A stretch of 64,000 nucleotides of DNA. Origin: Thelephora terrestris (taxonomy: Eukaryota; Basidiomycota; Agaricomycetes; Thelephorales; Thelephoraceae). Numbering within the stretch: position 1 is the stretch's first letter; each line of letters starts with the position of its first letter. Below the pieces are notes generated by a model, which made no database searches, was not told the DNA's origin, and worked only from the letters and a program-made list of their open reading frames with translations. The stretch spans positions 1,178,001 to 1,242,000 of the forward strand of contig WIUZ02000003.1 of assembly GCA_015956445.1 (NCBI GenBank). Direction: 5' to 3'. The translations under genes and the position numbers were made by a program. Shown one piece after another: positions 12,439 through 23,064 of this stretch.

Positions 12439-13272
12439 ATGAACTTCAACGAGGTATTCAACTTCCCTGACGGGGACGTTGTCCTGCGTGCCATCTATGG
12501 AACCGGAAGCCGCGATTTTCGCGTCCACAAATCCTTCTTATCCTTCTCATCCCCCGTCCTCAGGGGCATATTAGCGGCCCTACCACCTAAAGCAGCCCTG
12601 GACAGCATTGACGTTGTCGATGTCGAATGTGCGCCCGAGCCGCTGCAGATCATCTTACGATACATCTACCCCGCCCTCCCTCCACCCGTAATCGACAACT
12701 TGTCCATATTATCGGAGGCTTTGGTCCTCTCCGATAAGTACGATATCGATGTGGCAAGATCGCGATTGCGGTCGTCGTTCGGAGGGTTCATTAGGGCCGA
12801 TCCCCTTAGAGCATATGCGATCGCTTGCCGATTCGGATTAGAGGACGAGATAAAGATCGCCTCATCTTACACCAGATCGATTCACCTGCCTGACCTCGCC
12901 GAGCTACCTGACGAGTTCAAGCTTATCCCTGCGACGGAGTACCATCGCCTGATCCTCCTCCACTCTCGGTATCATAGAGAGGTCGACGTCATCGCCAGTC
13001 ACACTCCGTTTCCGAGACCCATCTTCGCCACTGTACTCGACTTCTTTGCGAGCCTGCGCCCGGGGAAGGGTGGGGGTGGGAGGATGATTGGGATGGAAGT
13101 TGCGAGGGAACATTTCCAGGACAGCATTAGGGAAGGCGTGCCGTTGGACGAGGAATCTCTTTTTCGTGCTTTGAAAGCGGAAGGTATTTCCGCGACGGTC
13201 TCGGACGCTGATATCCAATCCTATATCTCTTCGATTCTTAGCCAAGCCGACGACTTGAACTTGACCGTTTAG
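12439..13272 (+). CDS. BTB/POZ-domain protein, copy 1 (277 aa)
   Basis: Single-exon gene. The ATG at 12439 was chosen because it aligns with the start of copy 2 and because the sequence upstream is also shared with copy 2. Residues about 14 to 120 form a BTB/POZ fold: DVVLRAIYGTGSRDFRVHKS, FLSFSSPVLRGIL, then PLQIILRYIYP and LVLSDKYDID. A family-specific half follows (ADPLRAYAIACRFGL, TEYHRLILLHSRYHREVD) and ends in QSYISSILSQADDLNLTV. BTB domains mediate protein-protein contacts, often in Cullin-3 ubiquitin ligases; no partner domain such as Kelch or MATH is present. Large BTB-only families of this type occur in Agaricomycetes. The function here is unknown. Confidence 0.85.
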   Translation: MNFNEVFNFPDGDVVLRAIYGTGSRDFRVHKSFLSFSSPVLRGILAALPPKAALDSIDVVDVECAPEPLQIILRYIYPALPPPVIDNLSILSEALVLSDKYDIDVARSRLRSSFGGFIRADPLRAYAIACRFGLEDEIKIASSYTRSIHLPDLAELPDEFKLIPATEYHRLILLHSRYHREVDVIASHTPFPRPIFATVLDFFASLRPGKGGGGRMIGMEVAREHFQDSIREGVPLDEESLFRALKAEGISATVSDADIQSYISSILSQADDLNLTV

Positions 13273-14129
13273 CATCTCGTTACAGTGCGAGGCGTTCATA
13301 TCCTGAACACTTCTTGTTTGCGCGATTGCGCTGTTTTGTAACGAACACGATAGGGTTGCGGAGGCAATGCAAGTCCCATATGATGTAGCACGTAGTCCAA
13401 GATCCGCAGCCACTCCCTGCTGCCCTGAAGTTTCGAGCCTTAGAATGGAACCACCAAAAACTGATCCCGATTGAACACAGAACCAGAACTTCCGCCGCAG
13501 TCTGTTGCAGTATCGCCATGGAGACCATACAGTAGTATGATACACGCGCAAATCCTGGCCACGTGCATCCAAGCACTGAGAAACATATTTCCTGATGTCA
13601 TCATATCGAGCTTGACCCCCAACCTTTGGAGGTGGACGCGCTTTCGAGCTGAACTTTGCATTCCCCCCCCCCCCCCTGCTCATGCTCCTATCGCAATTGT
13701 TCCCTGCTCAGGTCAATCGTGGTCGTAAACCTTGTTTCAATTCCATGCTGATTTCGACTTAGACGGATTATGCTGCTGTACCACTCACTCGCTAAAGGCC
13801 AGAGATTGGGCTGAAGACGGCTTTTAGGGGCGAGCACATGCCCGGGTGCCACGTGCGAATTCGGGACCCATGGCCTAGCAGCATATCTGGTGGATATCGA
13901 CCGCTTTCCTATATCGCGGCATCTCCGCACATTGGGCCCATCTCAATGGGATCGCGGCGGTCATGATGGATTCAATTGAACCATTGTACCTCTCTTTCAT
14001 TCCCGTAGTCTCCGAGTTCCAGCCCGTTTCGTCAGTTTCTCACGCTAATGACACTCGTGCCCGAGTGTTATATTTTCAGACTCGTGTTTCGGCGCTTTTA
14101 CAGACTCTTACCCCCCCTCAAAATCCACC
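13273..14129. other. Intergenic region between BTB copies 1 and 2
   Basis: No gene was recognised. The last 100 bp upstream of the copy 2 ATG are collinear with the region upstream of copy 1 (CTCACG.TAATGACA, GTGCCCG and TTTCGGCGCT motifs), showing that the duplication included the promoter. A C homopolymer lies near 13664-13677. Confidence 0.5.
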
Positions 14130-14978
14130 ATGAACCTGGGCAAGATGTTCGACTGGCCTGACGCGGATGTTATCCTGCGTGCTACCCATGACGCACAAAC
14201 TCGCGACTTTCGAGTCCACAAAACCTTCCTATCCTTTTCATCTCCCGTTTTCAAGCACATGTTTGACACCCAACAACCCCAAAGCACGTCTCTGGACGGC
14301 GTCGACATCTTTCAAGTCGGTGATCCACCCCGAGCGTTGGAACTCATCCTGCGATTCATCTATCCCTCTCCGTCTCCACCAATAATCGACGACTTGACCG
14401 TCCTATCGGAGGCTTTGGTCCTCGCAGACGAGTACAATATCGAAGCGGCACGGGTGCAACTACGGTCATCGTTCCTGGAGTTCGCCAGGATCGAACCCCT
14501 GAGAGCGTACGCGATCGCTTGTCGACTCGGATTGACCGATGAGATGAGGATCGCTTCCTCGCACACCACGTCGATCCATTTACCGAGCATCGATGATCTA
14601 CCCGACGAGTTCAGGTTTATCCCTGCGACGGAGTACCATCGTCTCGTCCTCCTCCACGCTAGGTATCGCAAAGAGGTCGAGGCCATCGCCAGTCGTACTC
14701 CCTTGCCGGGGTTCAGCCTCATAGACACCCTCCTCGCCCTCCCTGCGTTCCTTAACAATGACCGGGTGAAGAGGGCGAAAGAGAAGGTGAGGGCGAGGGA
14801 GTTCGCGAAGGAGCATTTCAGGGGCAGGATCAGGGATAGTGTCGCGTTGGACCCCGAAACTCTTGCGAATGTATTGAAGGCGGAGGGCAACTTCATCACT
14901 GCGATCTCGAACAACGACATTCAATCTCATGTCGGCACGATTCTTGGCCAGGCCAGTGATTTGAACCTGACAGTTTAG
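14130..14978 (+). CDS. BTB/POZ-domain protein, copy 2 (282 aa)
   Basis: Intact single-exon tandem paralogue of copy 1. The BTB fold runs from DADVILRATHDAQTRDFRVHK through FLSFSSPVFKHMF, LELILRFIYP and LVLADEYNIE. The family-specific half has EPLRAYAIACRLGL and ATEYHRLVLLHARYRKEVE. A Lys/Arg-rich stretch at about residues 205 to 235 (DRVKRAKEKVRAREFAKEHF) may be helical. It ends IQSHVGTILGQASDLNLTV, almost the same as copy 1. It lies about 860 bp downstream of copy 1 in the same orientation, and its upstream region resembles that of copy 1, so the two are probably regulated alike. Confidence 0.85.
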   Translation: MNLGKMFDWPDADVILRATHDAQTRDFRVHKTFLSFSSPVFKHMFDTQQPQSTSLDGVDIFQVGDPPRALELILRFIYPSPSPPIIDDLTVLSEALVLADEYNIEAARVQLRSSFLEFARIEPLRAYAIACRLGLTDEMRIASSHTTSIHLPSIDDLPDEFRFIPATEYHRLVLLHARYRKEVEAIASRTPLPGFSLIDTLLALPAFLNNDRVKRAKEKVRAREFAKEHFRGRIRDSVALDPETLANVLKAEGNFITAISNNDIQSHVGTILGQASDLNLTV

Positions 14979-15784
14979 CATATTTCTTACCACACGAATC
15001 ATTTCTTGCATTTATAATTTTCTGCTGGGTGCTGCTGCGTTTTTTGATTGCAGCGGCGCCGATACTTGTACTACTAGCATCTTGGACTGTACATACATTT
15101 CCTCCTTCGATAGCAATGTCACGGTCTCCTACTCAGCTCTCTCCGCAATACCGTCAGTTACCCTTCCTGCGGTGACCCTGAGATATGCTGCCGTGATTGC
15201 CACGGTACAAATATCGATATCGTTGCGTGGCCGCAATCCACGACCAATTCCCGTTGGCCCGAAGCTTCGAGCTTGTCAGTTGCCGAGACGATGGCCACAG
15301 GCAATGAATACAAGACAAATGTGTCACGAAAGTCAGCGGAGATATTTCCTTTCGGAACGCGGGCTTCAAAATCCCACGCCAAAGCACTCATCGTCAGGTT
15401 GCGCCGTGAAGAGGAGTTCCACCCAACTTTCACAGGTACATATGCCGTCGATATCGTGTCGAGTCTATCGCCAGGCGGTGCGTGTTGGCAAGCTGGATTC
15501 ATACGATGAATAGACTGGGGGAGCATGATGGATGTTGACTCGCTGAGGTGAAACACAGCGGCCAACCTTGCTTCCTCGCTAGTTCTCCACAGCTCGGAGG
15601 TGAAGATACCCAACCTTTGGATTCTTCGTAAAGGCACACCAAGTTGGTTCCTTTTACAAAGGGTCTGTACTCGAAGGCGAGAGCAATTCCAAAGAATTCT
15701 GGCCATAGGGGGGTCTTCTCTGAATAACGAGCCCGGTATTGCCCCTCATAAGCGGCAAGTTGATGATCTGATATCATCGTGGAG
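14979..15784. other. Region without recognisable gene
   Basis: Open frames occur on both strands (for example about 15158-15706 minus), but they overlap each other, have no paralogue in the window and show no motif. I see no RNA gene or repeat. Confidence 0.4.
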
Positions 15785-16010
15785 GGAGTCGCACTGAAAT
15801 TGAGCGCCCGTAGGTTTCTCCTTCCCCCCTCGTCGCTCTATCGCACCAAGCTCCAATCTTTGGACTGGACTTGTTTTCGAGTCGAAAATGCACTATACAC
15901 CATGCCTCCAGTCACTTCCGTTGCGAATTTTCTTCACACAGGCCAACCGCGATCAACAAGTCTACCTCCACGCCGAATCCAGCCGAAAGACATACATGAC
16001 CCATGACCAA
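15785..16010 (+). repeat. Third copy of the kinase-downstream segmental duplication (partial)
   Basis: The stretch from about 15800 (GCGCCCGT) through TCGCTCTATCGCACCAAGCTCCAATCTTTGGACTGGAC to AGCCGAAAG aligns with 18385-18590 and 48430-48608. It has lost the part before the CT-rich block. It is diverged and non-coding. Confidence 0.6.
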
Positions 16011-16084
16011 GGTGGTCACTGCTTGTTCCCGCGCATCCCCATCCTCGTCCGTCAAACTTCCGTTCCACTTCGTCTCCCCTTCTT

Positions 16085-16290
16085 AAGGCACCCCTGAGCC
16101 AATGGGCAAAACATGTCGAACACGTCAATCATGGCGATGTGGTGAAACTCATCGACTTTCTGGACAGGGTACGTCGCCATGTCTCATTCTTCGCCCCCCC
16201 CCCCCCCCCCCCCCCAGTTCTAACTCTCGCAGGCTCTCGATACTTTAGATCCCACCGGTTTCGGCATGGTGTGTCACTCGGTAATCGCGT
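16085..16290 (+). pseudogene. Remnant of an A-type kinase N-terminus (K-A4)
   Basis: The stretch encodes QWAKHVEHVNHGDVVKLIDF then LDR, followed by an intron that begins GTACGTCGCC and contains a run of C (about 16194-16215), and then ALDTLDPTGFG. This matches the N-terminal exon pair of K-A1 and K-A2 (VRLVEFLDR, then ALDVLDPAGPG). No A-type kinase domain follows, and B-type sequence of K-B3 starts within about 150 bp. It fits an internal deletion in an ancestral A-plus-B gene. Confidence 0.65.
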
Positions 16291-16399
16291 CGGTGGATTT
16301 GTCCCCAAATAGGTTCCAGGAAGAGAGTGGTTAGTCTTTCCTTCGCCCCTCTCTCTTGTAGCTCTCGTAGAGAGTACTCACCACCTTTTACTATCGATG

Positions 16400-18080
16400 T
16401 TTCTACATGAAAATATTTGTGGGCATCACAGCTGATCATCGCTCAGTCTCCTCAACACCTCTTCATCTCGGTATCGAAACGTCGGCTTGCAAACGCTTGA
16501 TTGCCGGCTCCTCCCAAACCGAAGTCCTCCATCGGATTGAGAAAATATTTACTAGCCAAAACGAAGTCAATATGATTGGTTACCTTTGTGGGGCTGAAAC
16601 CCAGACTTTCACCGACATTATAGACGAGGTATGGCTCTACGATCGCCTGTTCCTTAGCTTCCCTCTGATCATGCTCCTCGTCTCCTTCACTGCGATTTTA
16701 TCGGTCATCATCTGTTTGCTAGGCTTTGGATAGCACCGATCTCCCACCACGGCTTCGGAGGAAGTGTTTGAGCGCCCTATGCGAGATATGCTGCCGCCAC
16801 GCTTTAGCTGGTGAGGCTTTATTTACAAGGTTGATGGAACCATCGCTCACGAGCATTTTCTCGTAGCTCAAAGATGTTGCTAACGGGTTAATATATATGC
16901 ACAGTCAGGCGATGATACACGGAGACTCGAAGGGGGTACGGCCTTTAGCGTTCGTCCCTGCCCTCCCAGCTGACTTGCATTCCTCTGCCAGGCTAATATT
17001 TTGATCGATCAAGATGGCCATGCTTGCCTGGCGGATTTCGGACTTGTCACCATCGTCTCAGACCCCGCTAACCCTACAACCTTCAGTTCCTCCGTCAAAG
17101 GTGGGACAACGCGATGGATGAGCCCGGAGCTCCTCGATCCAGATAAGTTCGGCATCGAGAATAGTCGACCTACAAAAGAGTCAGATTCCTATGCATTGGG
17201 GATGGTGATACTCGAGGTGCTTAGCGGACGTTCTCCGTTCAACCAACTCAGCGATGTTTTTGTAATGTGGGTGGTTCTTGAGGGGAAACAGCCAGAGAGG
17301 CCAACTGGGCCGGAGGGAGCATGGTTTATGGATGACTTATGGCAGATGCTGACCTTGTGCTGGAAATCTCAACGAGAGAGCCGGCCTAGTATCGCGGCCA
17401 TATTGGAGTGTCTGGAGAAGGTTTAGGGTGCTTGGAAATCGCCCCCTCTGCGAATGGACCAAGCTGTGGAGATGGAAGAAGGAGGTTGGGATCTCACGAG
17501 AGCCAGTGTATCCTTCCGTGATTCGAACCCTTCAACTGTTCACTACGGCCCCGGGGGCGTTCACGTGGATTGCTCGCTTGGTCTCTTGTCAGAATCGGCG
17601 TCGCCTGACCTTCAACCACATTTGGCTGATATCCAAGAGGAAGGCGCACCGGGAGGACTTACGACAATGAAGGCTTCGCCGAGAGTATCAAGATACCGCC
17701 CGGTCGAGCGGTCTGGTGAAATCGCCTCACACGATGAGAGTGTTCTGCGATCAACGAACAGAGATCTAGCAGACGGTACGCACTTTGATCACGATCGCGT
17801 CCTACTATGAGTTTTCCGACTTTGAGTGATTTTCGCAGGTGCAAGGTGGTTAATGGGTGCACCGGGACTGAGCCGTGGACGGTCTAACCCTTCAACACAA
17901 CCGACCTTGCCCGACGCTGATCATCGAAGTAGCACAGAGGGCGAAGAAGGTGGAGGGCTTGAAATGTCGGATGTACTACACCTACCACTGCCACAAAACG
18001 GCGGGGCCAAGCAAGAATCCAGATGGCGGGGGTGGGTTCGTAGCGTGGCCAGGGCTGCAGGAATTGATAACTGGGTTTAA
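16400..18080 (+). pseudogene. B-type TKL kinase lacking its N-lobe (K-B3)
   Basis: The first part (ETSACKRLIAGSSQTEV, FTSQNEVNMIGYLCGAETQT) aligns with the linker of K-B4. After the exon that would read RRKCLSALCEICCRHALAG, the sequence jumps to the LKDVANGLIYMHSQAMIHG segment. The glycine loop, ATP lysine and helix C present in K-B4 are therefore deleted (about 0.5 kb). The catalytic loop reads HGDSKG, not HGDLKG. The C-lobe (CLADFGLVTIVSD, TRWMSPELLDPDKFG) and the tail are otherwise open. The tail ends RWRGWVRSVARAAG, an amphipathic basic stretch, with the stop at 18080. It cannot be a working kinase, but a truncated C-lobe protein may still be made. Confidence 0.7.
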
Positions 18081-18160
18081 CCCTCATCCTAATTCATTGG
18101 TTTTGAGTATTAAGAAGCGGATGCAGCCCCCTTCGAATTCTTGAAGTTCTTCTGTCTTCG

Positions 18161-18630
18161 TGTGTGATGCAACTCAAGTTCAAGTCAAACGCTCCGTATT
18201 CCCCCGAATATGTTGATGGCCTGCGCTCAGCCGGGAATTCATGAGAACTGGAGCATGAAGGTTGCATTGGGAGAGATACTACACCTTGAAATGGATGAAT
18301 CTCGAATCAAATTACAAGCTCAGTTGTTACAGTATTTGAACCAATGCACTTGAGCTCTCGATCTCCTCGGGTACTGTCAATCCCTCGAGCGCCCGTCAGC
18401 ACCATCAGTGTCGCTTGCTTCTCCCTTCACCACCATATCGCACCGAACTCCAATGTTTGTACTGGACCCGTCTTCGAGTCGAGATTTTTTTGCAATGCAC
18501 CTCTACTCTCGACGTGACTGTTCCTCACAAAGCTCAACCCCGGTCACCAGGTCTACTTCCACCGCGAGTTCAGCCGAAAGGCACGCGTGGTCCAAGGTAA
18601 CAACGTTGCTTCCGCTTCCCAAAGGTAAAC
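18161..18630 (+). repeat. Segmental duplication downstream of K-B3
   Basis: About 470 bp aligns closely with 48205-48645 downstream of K-A3, including the blocks CAAACGCTCCGTATTCCCCC, TGTTACAGTATTTGAACCAA and CTTCCGCTTCCCAAAG. Partial copies lie at 15785-16010 and about 43862-43940. It appears non-coding. Its constant position downstream of B-type kinase tails shows that the unit duplicated together with kinase genes. Confidence 0.8.
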
Positions 18631-19406
18631 ATCATCCATTTTCCCTCATGATGGAGTTTCCGTATGTTAAATTCATCTCAGCAAAGGCGATACACGCGAT
18701 GAGTGGCATCGTACCACGAACCTACCATTTACCAGAGTTTGGTGAAAAACGCGACGCGTTTCTTAACCACGATATGTACATGTTGCCCTCATTCAAAGAC
18801 CGTGCGCTTATTCCGTTAAATCCTGTGTTGCAGTTAAACTTTGCAATCGTTGATACCCTTGGTTCTTCGAGCGATGCCGGAAGTGTTAGATGAGCGTCTG
18901 CCAGCCCGGTTTACACTCAACCCTTCATAGGGCAAATAAAAATGGGCCGCCCCTTGTGTGGATTCCGTGTATCATGTAGATGGTGAGTTCACCTTGCCCG
19001 ACTACTCGCTTTTATTCGACAGCACAGTCAATTAGAGAGGGATCAAGAAAGTAGAGGAGTCTGGATTGAACTACACACGGTAATATATGATGCAATGGCC
19101 TGCACTGTTCAGTGTGGAAGATCACCACTGCCGACCAAGTCCGGGACGCGTCTTCGGGTGAGGCTTGAGTGTGTGTAGAGTAGAGACCCAAGCTTTGGGA
19201 AATCGTGCCAAATGGTCCAGTCCTCAGCAACTTAACGCCCAACCTCCAGGGATGTCGATGAGCGTTGAGTTCGGAAGGGGGAACGTTCACTGGGCGATAT
19301 CGGTACCAGAGGATCATAGGGCGTTCTATGGAATCGCGAGCGGCCCCCGTCCAAGTTCACGATCTTTTCGACGCGAAAATTGAAACCCGCGCATGAGGCC
19401 TTGAGG
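18631..19406. other. Region without recognisable gene
   Basis: Nothing supported as coding. The 3' limit is the left end of the CACTA element; the bases CTTGAGG at 19400-19406 recur right after its other end. Confidence 0.4.
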
Positions 19407-19714
19407 CCCAGTGAAAAACCAGGCGAGCGTCAGCGAGTCTGGTGTGTCACTGGCGAACCGTCTGTTCCTGGCGAACCCGGTCGACAACCTACGACACTCC
19501 ACCAAGCGCGGATCTAGCCCCGTCGACACGGGACGATCCGATCCGCGTGATCTTAATTAACATAGATCTAGTGGGGCTACGCCCATCCGCAATATTTGAG
19601 TGAATTAAACTGTATTTTTGTAGTTTTTGTACACAAATAGAATTCTACTTTTTTCCTAAGTCTCTCACCCAGTCCCGGCGTACGACACGTCCCCTCCTCC
19701 TAACGCCTGTTTGG

Positions 19715-22700
19715 ATGCCTCCAGCAAAAAAAGACCACTACTGCCGTTGCACTAAACATTGTAACGGCGGGCAGGCTGTTGCAAAATCCACGTTCTATAA
19801 TCACGGAGGCCGCCTCAAGAGGAAGCTCTCGCAACGAACCCGGGATAGGATCCTCAGCCTACCTGAGATCACTCCTCCCATCCGAAGACGTCGAACCCGG
19901 CATCAAAACGGAAGACATCAAGGAGCTTCCACCGACAGAGTTCCGCCTCCATCTAACCGAGCGTCTCGATCAGCCTCGGTACGTGTGAGATTAGATAGCT
20001 GGATATATGCGTCGAATATCAGACAAATCTCACTAAATTTTTGCTCAGAACACTGGGTCTGGTGCGGGACGTTCTCAGAACGATGAAACGTCCCCGGAAA
20101 TGCCTCAAATTTCTCCTCCGCAGGCCTCACTTGACCAGGAACCCGGCTTGGATCCTCCTCCGCCCCCCCCTCTTGAAAGCATCGATTGCGACGACGAAGA
20201 TCCTCCTCCACTCAACCCACTTGAAGCTATTAATCAAGGGTGCTTTTCCCTTGATCATCTGGACGAATCTGGGAACGACGCCGTGGAAGAAGTACCCCCT
20301 TTGCCCGACGATCTGCCGCCGGTTTCCAACGATCCAGTTGTTCACCCAAAAATTATTGAGTCCCTCCAGTTTGTCGAGATGCTCGAAAACACCACTCTCG
20401 AGTCTCAGCTCGATCCCGAAGAGCTTCATGCGCTCAGAAACCCTACCCCCCACACGTCCACCCCATCTGATGACCCGGACTTGCGCCTATCTATCTCGTG
20501 TTTCATCAATTTTATCAACAGCTCTCAGGACGCGTATGAGGATATGTGCGACTCGATTCGGGAGAGGTTCCCCGAAGCCGAGATGTTATCTTATCATCGC
20601 GTCAAACGGGCGGTTCAGAACCTCTCTGGAATTATCACGCTTAAGGCCGACATGTGTATCGACACTTGTGCGGCGTTCACAGGACCTTTTGCCGACCTCG
20701 AGTCTTGCCCTCGCTGCCAGAAACCTCGCTACGACCCCGCCCGGCTTGAGGATCTTGAGAGAACAGCCAAAATCCCTCAGAGGCAGTTCTCTACATTTCT
20801 CGCTGGGCTGCAAATTCAGGCTCGCTGGAAACACCCGGAGACGGCCGAGAAGATGCTCTATAGGCAGCGACGGACAGCCGCGGGCGACACTGGCGGCTAT
20901 GATGACATCCTCAGTGGATCGGCTTACCTCGATCGTGTTGAAGAGGGTGAAATTAATGGGTACGATACTCTGCTCATGTTTTCTATCGACGGTGCACAGC
21001 TTTACCGAGACAAGAAGTCCGAGTGCTGGATATACGTCTGGATTTTACTGGAGATGGGTCCTGATGAACGCTACAAGGTTCGCAATATCCTCCCTGGAGG
21101 TATCATACCCGGTCCAAAGGCTCCGGAACATCTTGAGTCCTTTATCTTCCCTGGCCTCGCACATGTTTCCGCACTTCAAAGGGAAGGCCTGCGAATTTAC
21201 GACTCGTACACTCGGACATTTCAGCTCAGTCTCCTCCTTCTATTTTTGGTCTTAGCGGATGCTGTCGCTATGGCCAAACTTACCGGATCCGTGGGCCATC
21301 ACGGTAGGAAGGGATGCCGGCTCCTTTGTAATCTACCCGGACACAATAAACTTGGTGGACCGCATTTCTACCCCGCGATGTTACGGCCCATAGACGCAAA
21401 TCACCCGTCCGCTTGTCACGCCGACATTGACATCAATAACCTCCCTTCCCCATGTCGCGAAAGGTACCGACGAAATCTAAACTACGTTCTTACTTCAGCA
21501 ACCGAAACCGAATACAAGAAGCGCCGTCTTCAGACTGGCATCACGAAACCGAGTATCTTTGATGGGCTGCCTCGAGTTCTCGAGCTTCCAGGCTGTTTCC
21601 CGGGTGATCTCATGCATCAGCCGGTTATAAACCTTCCGGGACTTCTATTTGATCTCTGGTGTCAACATCGTGATCTTCGGAAGCACGACAAGAACAGTGA
21701 CTGGCCGTGGGCGGTGCTTACTGGAGATGTCTGGGTGGAACATGGGAAGACTGTCGCCGAGGCTGGTCGCTTCCTTCCCCGCTCGTTTGACCGCGTCCCT
21801 CGCAACCCTCAGGAGAAAATCTCAAGTGGTTACAAAGCTTGGGAATTTCTCGTCTACGTCTATATCCTAGGACCCGGCCTATTCTACAACATCCTACCAG
21901 AAATATATTACCTCCATTTTTGCAAGCTCGTCCGAGGGATCCGGCTGATCTACCAGCGATCTATTACCCAGGAGCAACTTAGAAGCGCCCATAAATCGCT
22001 CCTTGAATATTCCCTCGAGTTTGAGCACATCTATTATCAACGGAAGTCAAGACGCCTTCACTTCGTACGCCAAAGCATCCACTCGCTTACGCATCTCGGA
22101 CCTGAAACTGATCGCCTGGGACTGCTCTCGCTCTCGGCTCAATGGACGATGGAACGTATCATCGGCGTCCTCGGATCACTCGTCAAACAACCGTCGAACG
22201 CATTCGCAAATCTTACCGAGCAAACAAAGAAGATGGCCTCTATCAACGCCCTCCTTGCTATGTGGCCGGAAATCGGAAAAAAACCTCGCAACCCGAGAGG
22301 CTCGATTGATTTAGGTGACGGCTATATTTTATTAGGGCCCAAAGACGACGGAGCGCATCGGCTATCTGCTGATGAAGCAGACGCGATCAATCGTTTCCTG
22401 GACGACGGGGCGCGCACCGTGCCTGTGAGATCTCTTCACCGATGGGGAAGGTTACTTATCTCCAACGGCCAAACCGCACGGTCTCGTTGGAAGGAGATTG
22501 ACCGTTCCAAGAAGCTGGCACGGACAGACAGAATTCTTAAGGTCAGCTTAATTCTGTTCGAGTCTGGGCTTCTCTATGACACACATTGTAGGTCCTCCAT
22601 CAAGGCACTACGCGCTTTGCAGAAGCCCAGTTCTATTTCCGCCACCCAGACGGCGTTGGAACTGCTCTTGCGCTCGTCTCCTTCTTCTCGGTGCCAGACG

Positions 22701-22921
22701 AAGCCATCCTCCAACGAACTCATGGCGTTCTCACCGTTTGCGAATACATAGGTGCCGCAAGACTCGATGTCATAAAAATTGATTCAATCAAGGCCGTTGT
22801 GGGAATGGTCCCATTCTGCGAGCAAGCTGGGAGTCGGGGACCTCTGTATTTCTTAGCAGAAAAGTTAGGATTAGATGTATATGAACCTACTGGAGACGAC
22901 AATAATAATAATGACAATTAA
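19715..22921 (+). CDS. Tnp2-family CACTA transposase (1028 aa)
   Basis: Three exons, 19715-19978, 20049-22541 and 22592-22921, joined in phase 0. The N-terminus has a Cys/His cluster (DHYCRCTKHCNGG) typical of basidiomycete tnp2-like proteins. A Pro/Asp/Glu-rich linker follows. The core then carries FSIDGAQLYRDKKSECWIYV, with the presumed first catalytic Asp, VRNILPGGIIPGPKAPEHL, LVLADAVAMAKLTGSVGHHG, with the presumed second Asp, GCRLLCNLPG, LPRVLELPGCFPGDLMHQP and LTHLGPETDRLG. The last exon reads VLHQGTTRFAEAQFYFRHPD, the usual C-terminal block of the family. There is no break, and length and order fit a whole, possibly active enzyme that excises and inserts the element via its terminal repeats. 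Confidence 0.88.
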
Positions 22922-23064
22922 GATATGTTATATTATGTCATTGATCTGGATCAGTGTGGATCGAAGTACATCGACACGAATCGACGTGTGCCGACACACT
23001 TCGATAAGATAACAAGTTTTTCTTCCCCGGCACTCCTTTTCTCTTGACCGCCATCATACTCGCT

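Noticed and set aside
12904-13683. Minus-strand open frame of 259 codons overlapping BTB copy 1
   Set aside because: It is antisense to a conserved BTB gene, has no motif, and a similar antisense frame appears opposite copies 2 and 3 only because of shared codon bias.
20041-21255. A 404-codon open frame overlapping the CACTA transposase
   Set aside because: It is a shadow in another frame of an exon whose proper frame shows clear tnp2 motifs and continues through two more exons.
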